Shown piece after piece: positions 57,171-64,000 of a stretch of DNA of 64,000 bases (positions within the stretch are counted from its first letter, which is position 1; every line of letters begins with the position of its first letter). The translations under genes and the position numbers were made by a program. Origin of the DNA: Rhyacophila brunnea (Eukaryota > Arthropoda > Insecta > Trichoptera > Rhyacophilidae); NCBI GenBank assembly GCA_022495005.1, contig JAGYXB010000362.1:496001-560000 (forward strand), written 5' to 3'. The notes beneath the pieces are model-generated. The model worked only from the letters and a program-made list of their open reading frames with translations. It was not told the origin of the DNA and made no database searches.

Positions 57171-57964
57171 TCGTTTATTTAGTTTTTCGCGTGCAGCATC
57201 CGACGTTTGTGGTGACGCGGGTTTGCTAGCTTTGAAACATTTATATACATAATATCGTCTTGAGTTAACGTCGTATTCATAATTGCATTTTTATTGTTTG
57301 TACCAGATTCGATACGCACACAATCAATAGGATTAATATTAGCATGTTTAAAATTAAGTTTATTATCAGTGTTACTTAAAGTTTGGTCATTTACTTGTAA
57401 TCGTTAAGGTTATTTCCATCAATACTTATGGCTTCAAGTTTACAGTTAGATTTTTCCAAGGCAAGTCAATAGGCGGCTTTACTTTAAGAGTTTGTTCAAA
57501 TCGATCACTGAAATCGCTAGGTACAATTAGGTTTTTACTCACGATTGGTGATTCATCGGTGCTCGCAGCACGGTTTGTTCCGAAGAACTCGTCACTAGGA
57601 CTTGGCGGATCACACATTCTTCGTTCGTCCGTCATCTTTCTTACCTTTTTAATTTTATTACATTTTATGTTTTCGACGAGCAACACCGAATGATTTTCAT
57701 TCAATCTTTGTGGAGTATCAATGAAATCGGAATTTAAGTTAATGTCTTCGCTACCGTGCGGCACACAACTAGGCTTGGCGTGATTAAATTTATTTTTACA
57801 GCGAAATATTCTCGTTTTATTCTTGACTGAAGGTTTTACTCTGAGAAGTTGTTCCTAATAAAAATCGGCGTTGCTTGTCGATACATTTTTACAATTATTA
57901 TTCAACTTAACATTATCAACAATAGGCTTCATAATAAAGTCACTATCTAACTTATCACTAGGTT

Positions 57965-59131
57965 TCACGGGCGCCGTAATGGAGTCCCGAACACAACACT
58001 TATCATTATTTTCTTGAATACCATTGTAGGTGGCATCCGCAGGATCACGAGGCCTCCTCGAGAGCCCAAGGCGGCTTCTCGGTTCTGCGGCGCCCCTTCA
58101 ATGTTCTTGCTCCGTTTCCCGTGGTCTCCATTCTTGGTTGCGTCTCCGTGCAGGGTAGTTCGGGTATGTATGGTTCTGGTGGTAACCGAACTCGCAGTAC
58201 TGACACTTGCGAACGCCGTTTGCGTCATAAAGTGGCGTACGGTTTCCGCCATGGAAAGCACCTCTTCGTTGTTGGCCTCCTCGAGCCAGGAAGGCTCCGT
58301 TTGGGATTCTGGCCTGATTATCATTTGTTGATTCCCGTGGTTGCGGGGGTGGTTCAGGGCGTGTCTCAGCCTTAAATATTTGTTGACGTGGCTTTGGGCG
58401 TGCGCTCGACTGTTCTTAGTTTTGATTACAGTCGCATAGGCAGCCGCATTCTTTTCGTCCTGATCGTTGTGTGGCTATCGCTACGAGAGGTCTAATTGTA
58501 GTTGGTATAAGGCGTTGAGCCACCACTAGTAGTTCGTCCAGGTTGGACCAGCCTGCTTGACTCACCCGCAGTTGATCCATTTCACTTAGCAAGTTGAAAA
58601 TGTCGCCAGGTCCTTCTTATTTAACAGAAACCCGAAGACATCTTCATCCGGTCGTTGTACCAAGTTCTGCAGTTCCTTCCGTTGTTGGCGACGTTTGAGG
58701 GACGATTCGAACTGCTGGCGCAGCAGGTGAATAAATGACTGCCAGCAGGTATTTGAAGATATCGTCTTCCCCCATATTTTTGCCTCATCTCTTAATCGAT
58801 TTAGCGCGAGTCCTGTCCAACTTTCGGGCGGGCTCTTAGCTGCGGCGAAGTATGCCTCACACCCTTTGATGAAATCTGATACCTGATATAGTGGGTGTCC
58901 CGTGTAGAAGACTTCGAGCTCCGGCTTCAAACCCCAAGGTTGGTACAATTGTGGTATGGCCGGCACTGCTTCTGATGTAGGCTTCAGGGCTGTCGATGAC
59001 GCTACAGTCGGCAAATTCACGTCCTCGTGCGGCCTCATTTCGAACACCAGAGGAGGACTCTCCCGGTTTGATGTTGGAGACAGCACTTCTTCGATGAGGG
59101 TCACGTCGGAGTCCGCTTTTTCATTAGCCAT
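57965..59131 (-). pseudogene. Gypsy gag, frameshifted
   Basis: ATG at 59,131 opens MANEKADSDVTLIEEVLSPT. The Gag core follows with LKPELEVFYTGHPLYQVSDF, YFAAAKSPPESWTGLALNRL and RQQFESSLKRRQQRKELQNL. The frame ends at 58,586 and resumes in another. A zinc knuckle KCQYCEFGYHQNHTYPN near 58,210-58,160 keeps Cys-Cys-His but has Tyr where the last Cys belongs. Confidence 0.75.
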
Positions 59132-59672
59132 TTTTTGGTTGTTCCGGCTCCTGGATCTCGTTAACACTTGATACACTTGATACACAAGTCCCTCCACCAA
59201 ACCCGCCCCGTACCACGCTCGGTCTTAATCGAGAGTATCACGGGACCCATCAATTGGTGATGTGAAGCATCTAAGAATTGGCCTGGGAGTGTCCTGGGAG
59301 AAGATGCCCAAGACTTAGATTGCTACGCTCAAAGTGAGCTCTGACTGAGTTTACTGAGTTTACTCTAATGCAAAGTGCCAGGGAGAGAAAAAGCACATGG
59401 AAATTACTAAAAAGAAAATGAAGCTACTTGTTTATTAAATTAAAGAACGAAGCTAATCATACAGGCAGCAAAATTTATGTGAAGAGATCTTCACGCCCGT
59501 AGTAAGACGCCGCAAATTTTTTGAAAGCAAGATAATTGGCCTTAGTAGCAACCAGGTCGGACGATGATACACAGTATGATTACTCATAAACTTTTATTTA
59601 GCGTTCGCGGGATTCAATTTTATTTCGCGGGTTCTGAAGAATCAAAGCGATTCTTCACGCCTCATGTTGCCA

Positions 59673-60400
59673 GGGCGCCATTTGAGATAGCCGGGGTTCC
59701 GGCGGCTAGCTCAGGTGTCCATCAAACCCCGGATTTACAAAAAAGGATATATTTATGTTTGTTAAATTCAATAAAACACTTAAGTCTTTCTTGTGCGGGT
59801 ATTAGCGTTATATATTTTAATATTTAGTTGGACAACGTTATTTTGTAGTCTTCCATATATTTTGTTTTTACAATAATTTTCGCAGGTCCATACATAGTTT
59901 ACAAAGGACGCTTACTGACTTTTTTTTATTCTTTTCAAATTCCTCGTACTCACGCCGACCAGTAAAAAGGACTCTCGTGATTGGCCAAATCTGATCGCAT
60001 GATCCTTTTGATTTGACGAATCACGAGGACCACCTCGGCGCAGGCGCGCGGAGTTTTTACCGTTGCGCAATGCGCGGCAAAATTTATTATATTTTAAATA
60101 CTTATATTTAGTCTTAAAATTATCTCTTTCATCCATCATCATTTATACTTTAAAATCTATCTTGATTACACCTCCGCCCAGTAAGTGATTTTCACGCACC
60201 AGACGAAGGCCTTTTCTCATAAATAAATTTTAACGTAGTTGAGCAGGGAATCAGATCAGGTGTTTTATTCAATTGTTTATAGAGATCAGGGTTGCGGTTC
60301 GGCCCGTCTTTTATTTATTTAATATTTACGGAAATCAACAAAAGCCTGTTGACAACAGCTATGTGTCACAATCCTTAATGGAACTGTCAAAAAAATCTCG
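59673..60400. other. possible 5' LTR/leader of the Gypsy element, otherwise unassigned
   Basis: Read on the minus strand from about 60,190 this stretch starts TGTAATCAAG, has AATAAA signals and ends close to the TGGCGCCC primer-binding-like site. That is compatible with an LTR, but the lack of a second copy leaves it unproven. A CpG-rich patch lies at 60,040-60,080. Confidence 0.25.
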
Positions 60401-60409
60401 GTGTCCACC

Positions 60410-60850
60410 CGAATTCCGGAGTGGTGTAGGTCATGGCTGGGGAGGGCTGACAGGGCTCGAGCCTGGTGGCCCAGGCTGTGGGGGGCGGCGTGTCGGGTTG
60501 ACCAGACAAGTGAGAAACACAAATCATAAATTAGCTTTAATTGTAAAAAAAGTCGCTTGTGGAACTATTATACTTCATGGCCATGAACATTTTAGATTAT
60601 ATAATTGTGCAATATATTTTCTGATTATTATGTATGGATACTTGACAGCTCCATACTTAAAGTAGATGTATTAAAAATCGCCAATAATTCATTGTATCAG
60701 TACCTAACCTGAATTTGAACTAAAACACAATTTGAAAAACGTTAATGTAGTGTTTCACACTGCCTTTAATCTTAGCGGTAGGTAGGGGGCCCGCCAAATA
60801 TCCAAGCCTGAGGGTCCGTTTCAGGGCCGTGGTGTAGGCACACCGAGTGC
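60410..60850 (-). mobile_element. SINE body fragment, same family as 2.7-3.3 kb
   Basis: GGGCTGACAGGGCTCGAGCC, then GGTTGACCAGACAAGTGAGA, matches the GC-rich middle of the SINE at 2,750-2,840. CACACTGCCTTTAATCTTAG, then CGGTAGGTAGGGGGCCCGCC, matches 3,068-3,105, in the same orientation. The tRNA-like head is not visible. Between the matches lies an AT-rich divergent part. Confidence 0.6.
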
Positions 60851-61108
60851 AATAAACAAAAGACCGATAAACGAGTAATTAGGCTGTGTTGTGTTGAATA
60901 GGTTTGTGTATAAGTTAAATGCACTAATACTTTTTTTGTCCATTTTCAATTAATATTTTGGAAACTCAATATTAAAAAACCAAAAATCGACGATAAACAT
61001 TCGGCGAAAAGAACGACTACACCGACTAGTCGGTGGTAGTGTAAGTCAAAAGAAATATTTTTTTCAGTGGAATTTGGCATAAATATTGTAGCTCTCTAGA
61101 GTCTAGAC

Positions 61109-61365
61109 CAGTGGTCGGCAAACTACGGCTCGCGAGCCGCATGTTGCTCTTTGGCCACTCGAGTGTGGCTCTACCACAAATGACTACGTACGGACTAAAA
61201 TAGTGAAAGATAGAACAGTCAAAAAGTCTTCGAATATAACCAACCAGCAAGTCGAAGATCTTAAATTGGTTTCAACTTTATCAATAGCAGTTGACGAGTC
61301 TTGTGATGATGACACAGCACAAATTTGTACAATTTATTTCATCTACTTAAGTGGGTGGATGTATT
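61109..61365 (+). pseudogene. 5' end of a hAT element with transposase fragment
   Basis: CAGTGGTCGGCAAACTACGG then CTCGCGAGCCGCATG is the same terminus as the non-autonomous hAT at 7887-8600. From about 61,218 an open stretch reads TVKKSSNITNQQVEDLKLVS, then TLSIAVDESCDDDTAQICT, the hAT catalytic segment with its first Asp (LS-A-DES-D). It stops at TGA near 61,365, and the other terminus was not found. Confidence 0.72.
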
Positions 61366-61835
61366 GACGTTATAAAATGACGTCTATGTAAAACGGTTGA
61401 TTTAAAATGAATTTATAAAGAGCTTTTGAGTGGCTGTCTCCGGCATAGACCCGCGATTAATGTCTTATGACAAGAGTAAACACATGATTTGATTGACGTT
61501 TGAAGCATATGCATTTAAAGCTACTTATTAGGTACCTATTAACATGATAATATGCCCTGTAATTGACATCCACCGACCTGCACATAAATATTTATGGTTT
61601 TACGATGGAACAAAGTGTCTGACGTCTTTACCTTAACAACTACCTACTATAATAATACTTAATTTAGCTTAAAATTACGTCCTTTATTGTAATATGAAAT
61701 AATATTTTACTATTTTCACAAAATAAACAAAACTTTACCTCTTCATAGAGGAAATCCGCATGGACTGGCGGGACTGTATCGATCAACGGTGTGATCCCCG
61801 CAACGTTCCATTTTTGACCGCTGTTTCTACACCGC
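61366..61835. other. AT-rich spacer, nothing recognised
   Basis: Between the hAT fragment and the non-LTR element there is AT-rich DNA without terminal repeats or coding signal. Confidence 0.45.
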
Positions 61836-61840
61836 ACAGC

Positions 61841-63010
61841 TATATAAAGGGCAGGGTTTTATTTCATTCGGCGTGATCAGACACTCCGCTCCGATCTCAG
61901 CCTGCAATATTGTATTAATTCTGCAAAGAATATTCAATACTGATTTCGCACCGGACTCCAGATATCATCGACTCACCGCTATCATCGCCAGCCCGAAGAT
62001 TTCTAGCCGCCATCTACCTGCCGCCGAACAGTCTTTTTGAAGATAATCGCCGACAGCTGACCAAACTAGGATCTTCGCCGGGCTTTCATAGTGGAGAGTC
62101 GACCCGTCTTTCGTACCAGACTTGAATTGCGCCTTCTCTCGCCACCCTGCCCAGCCCATCACTCTCACTCGCTCATACCTACCTGCTTTACCCACCTCCC
62201 CGTGAAGTGCTAAGCCGTGAGCCATTGCTTTCGAGTGCTCCAAAGTGCCGTGTTTCGTGTGCAACCAAAAAGTGCGACCGCTGCCAGTACCGGGCGGTTC
62301 AGTGTTTTGTCGTGTGCGGTCCGAGGATACTATTTCATCTCATCAGTGTTGTCGTTGTCCCGGATCGCACAGCTCGGCATCAGCTCCGTTCAGCTCGGTC
62401 CAGCCAGTGAAACGTGCTTCGAGGAGACCACCGGATCACCGCGCCTAAGGAGCCAAGGCTACAGCTGAGCTTTCTTTAACTTTTATTACTTTTATTATTT
62501 TACTTTTTAACTATAACTTAGTTTGATTTAAAACTTTCTCCACCTCTCACTTTGATTTTAATTTTACTCTCAATTTCTCAATTTAATCTTCCAATTTTGA
62601 ATTCATCCTAACTCTTATTGAATACCTATTCAAATCTCGAATAATATATCAATACCTTTGCCTCAATATATTAATAACGTAATAGTTTGTCCTACTCTGG
62701 AATTTTATTTTTATAACTTCTCAATTTTTACACTTTAATATTTTTAATTTAATTTCTCAAATCTTGAACTCACGCTTAATACCTAATTCAGCTTCGTATA
62801 ATATATAAACACCCGTGCCTTAGCATTTCAATAACAATAAAATAAATAATCGATTTTAATTTGATTTAATTAACTAATGAATTAAACCTCGAATTTTTTG
62901 AATAGTATATTAACACCAATAACTTTTCATCCTTAATCTACATTTTTCATTTCTCACCTTGATTTTAAAAATTTTTCAATTAATTTTTAATAGCTTATTT
63001 ACCTAGTAAA
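61841..63010 (+). other. putative 5' region of a non-LTR retrotransposon
   Basis: TATATAAA at 61,841 lies 25 to 38 bp before possible initiators (TCATTC at 61,864, TCAGAC at 61,877). A GC-rich stretch (61,880-62,460) and then a very AT-rich one (62,460-63,010) precede the ORF1 code. The change in composition and the TTGCAG at 63,011-63,016 would also fit an intron before ORF1. Open frames in the GC-rich part show no known domain. Confidence 0.35.
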
Positions 63011-63016
63011 TTGCAG

Positions 63017-64000
63017 GTACTTCTCCAACAACAAGACGACAGACAAGAAGCTCCTCCCAGAACAGCCACCCCCCCTCAAGTCCCTGACTCCCAAAAAACT
63101 ATCACCACAGATGACATCCAAAGCTCAGACTCCGAAGATGAGGAGGACAGCCGAACTTACTCTTCCACTTCCTCATCCTCCATCCTCCAGGAGACGGTCC
63201 TCAATGACAAGACGCGCCAGACACCCAAAAGGCTGGACACAATCTTGGAGGACGACTCACCCTCCCCGCTCAATCACTCCACCCCAATGTCACTCGGTAA
63301 AAAGGAGCGTAAAAGAAGGGACCACAACCTGAATAGGAGCAAATCCTTGAGCTCTACAAAAAGCCGGCCTAAGGCTCCCAAAAGCTTAGCCATCGCCCCT
63401 CCTCAACATCCTTAACATCCTCAACTGCAAACCCCCATTCCAGCCTCACCGACAGGATTCTCTAGCGCCAGTTGCCAGACTTATAAAATTGTCCTCCGAG
63501 GCATCGACTCTTCCTTCCCCGAAGAAGAAATCCTCAAAGAACTCACAGAAGTCCAAGGCTATCCCGTCCTCAAGGTTCAGAGGATACGGAAAGGGCAAAA
63601 CAGGACCCCCATGCCCCTAGTCCTGTTGGATGTAGAGAAAACAGAACGGGGCAAAGAGGTATACAGCCTGACCAAGATCTGGTATCTCCGCATACAGGCG
63701 GAACCACTTAAAAGAAAATCCTCAGCCGGGCAGTGCCACAATTGCCAGGGTTTTAATCACTCGGGCAACAACTACCACGCTCCCCCGAGATGCGTAAAGT
63801 GCGGTTAGGATCACATCTCCTCCTCCTGCGCACACACACGCGAAATGGGACCAGCCACTTGCGCAAATTGCAAAGGGCCACACCCCGCTAATTTCAAAGG
63901 ATGCCCCAGCAAACCTGGCAACCAAGGTCTCACCAGACGCCAGTCCCCGATGCCTCTAATGAGCCTGCCGGTACAACGCCCGAACGTTTGGGCCATGCGG
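63017..64000 (+). pseudogene. Jockey/X-element-like ORF1 (Gag-like), two stops, cut by window end
   Basis: The frame begins after TTGCAG near 63,016, with no clear ATG. It has a Ser/Thr/acidic-rich N-terminus, a basic stretch (KKERKRRDHNLNRSKS), then YKIVLRGIDSSFPEEEILKE through QAEPLKRKS, resembling the PRE_C2HC region of such ORF1 proteins. Zinc knuckles follow: CHNCQGFNHS (its third Cys replaced by Tyr), CVKCG then DHISSSC, and CANCKGPHPANFKGCP. In-frame stops at 63,413 (TAA) and 63,806 (TAG) break it. The reverse transcriptase ORF would lie beyond the window. Confidence 0.8.

Larger units (their letters stand above)
52830..59672 (-). mobile_element. decayed Ty3/Gypsy retrotransposon (gag-pro-RT-RH-IN)
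   Basis: On the minus strand the order gag (59,131), protease (57,170), reverse transcriptase (56,345), RNase H and integrase (54,928-53,053) is that of Ty3/Gypsy. TGGCGCCCTGGC at about 59,679-59,668 could be the primer-binding site, placing a 5' LTR above it (to about 60,190); no matching 3' LTR was found by eye, so the boundaries are uncertain. Frame breaks in gag, RT and integrase make it non-functional. No env-like gene is visible. Confidence 0.8.

Noticed and set aside
1..64000. CRISPR array or bacterial operon
   Set aside because: No short direct repeats with regular unique spacers, and the genes are spliced eukaryotic ones.

Overview
This is an AT-rich stretch of an insect-like nuclear genome. 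It shows spliced genes with introns from about 85 bp to 6 kb, no operons, and a high load of DNA transposons, tRNA-derived SINEs, an LTR retrotransposon and a non-LTR retrotransposon. The transposon mix would suit a hemipteran such as an aphid, but that is inference and the species cannot be fixed from the sequence.

Two host genes can be read with confidence, and their splicing can be solved almost base by base. The first, on the minus strand (about 6.0 down to 1.1 kb), is NC2-alpha/DRAP1, the histone-fold subunit of the Dr1/DRAP1 repressor of TATA-binding protein. It has four exons, a predicted 468 residues and a long disordered C-terminal tail. Its second intron (5794 down to 2521) does not fit GT-AG rules. 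It reads as a textbook minor-class (U12) AT-AC intron, with ATATCCTTT at the 5' end, a TCCTTAAC branch site and a terminal AC, and only this splice restores the conserved histone-fold reading. The second gene, on the plus strand (about 11.2 to 37.5 kb), is RBM25, a splicing factor with an RRM, a long Arg/Glu/Asp-rich region and a C-terminal PWI domain. Its 20 coding exons join in frame to 983 codons. So the window holds a general transcription repressor with a minor-spliceosome intron next to a splicing regulator; nothing here shows that they act together.

Layout: 0-1.1 kb repeats and the NC2-alpha 3' end; 1.1-6.0 kb NC2-alpha, whose U12 intron carries a SINE and a Tc1/mariner relic; 6.0-11.2 kb intergenic DNA with palindromic MITEs, two hAT elements with exact 8-bp target duplications and two CpG-rich patches; 11.2-37.5 kb RBM25, whose introns hold MITEs, a Tigger-like element, hAT elements, a PIF/Harbinger-like element and a nested pair (a Sola-like transposon inside an older terminal-inverted-repeat element) ending 19 bp before a splice acceptor; 37.5-45.4 kb repeats, including a 2.45-kb element that looks like the parent of a 231-bp MITE at 14.2 kb, and a deleted piggyBac-like element with TTAA duplications; 45.4-52.8 kb mostly featureless AT-rich DNA with one 734-bp GC-rich LTR-like element; 52.8-59.2 kb a decayed minus-strand Ty3/Gypsy element (gag, protease, RT, RNase H, integrase); 60.4-61.4 kb SINE and hAT fragments; 61.8 kb to the window end the 5' part of a Jockey/X-like non-LTR element with a broken ORF1.

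The transposable elements explain most of the non-genic structure. No intact transposase, CRISPR array, rRNA or free-standing tRNA gene was found. The best candidates for follow-up are the AT-AC intron, the transposon-built splice acceptor region in RBM25, the 52-bp iterons of the Sola-like element, and the parent/MITE pair.
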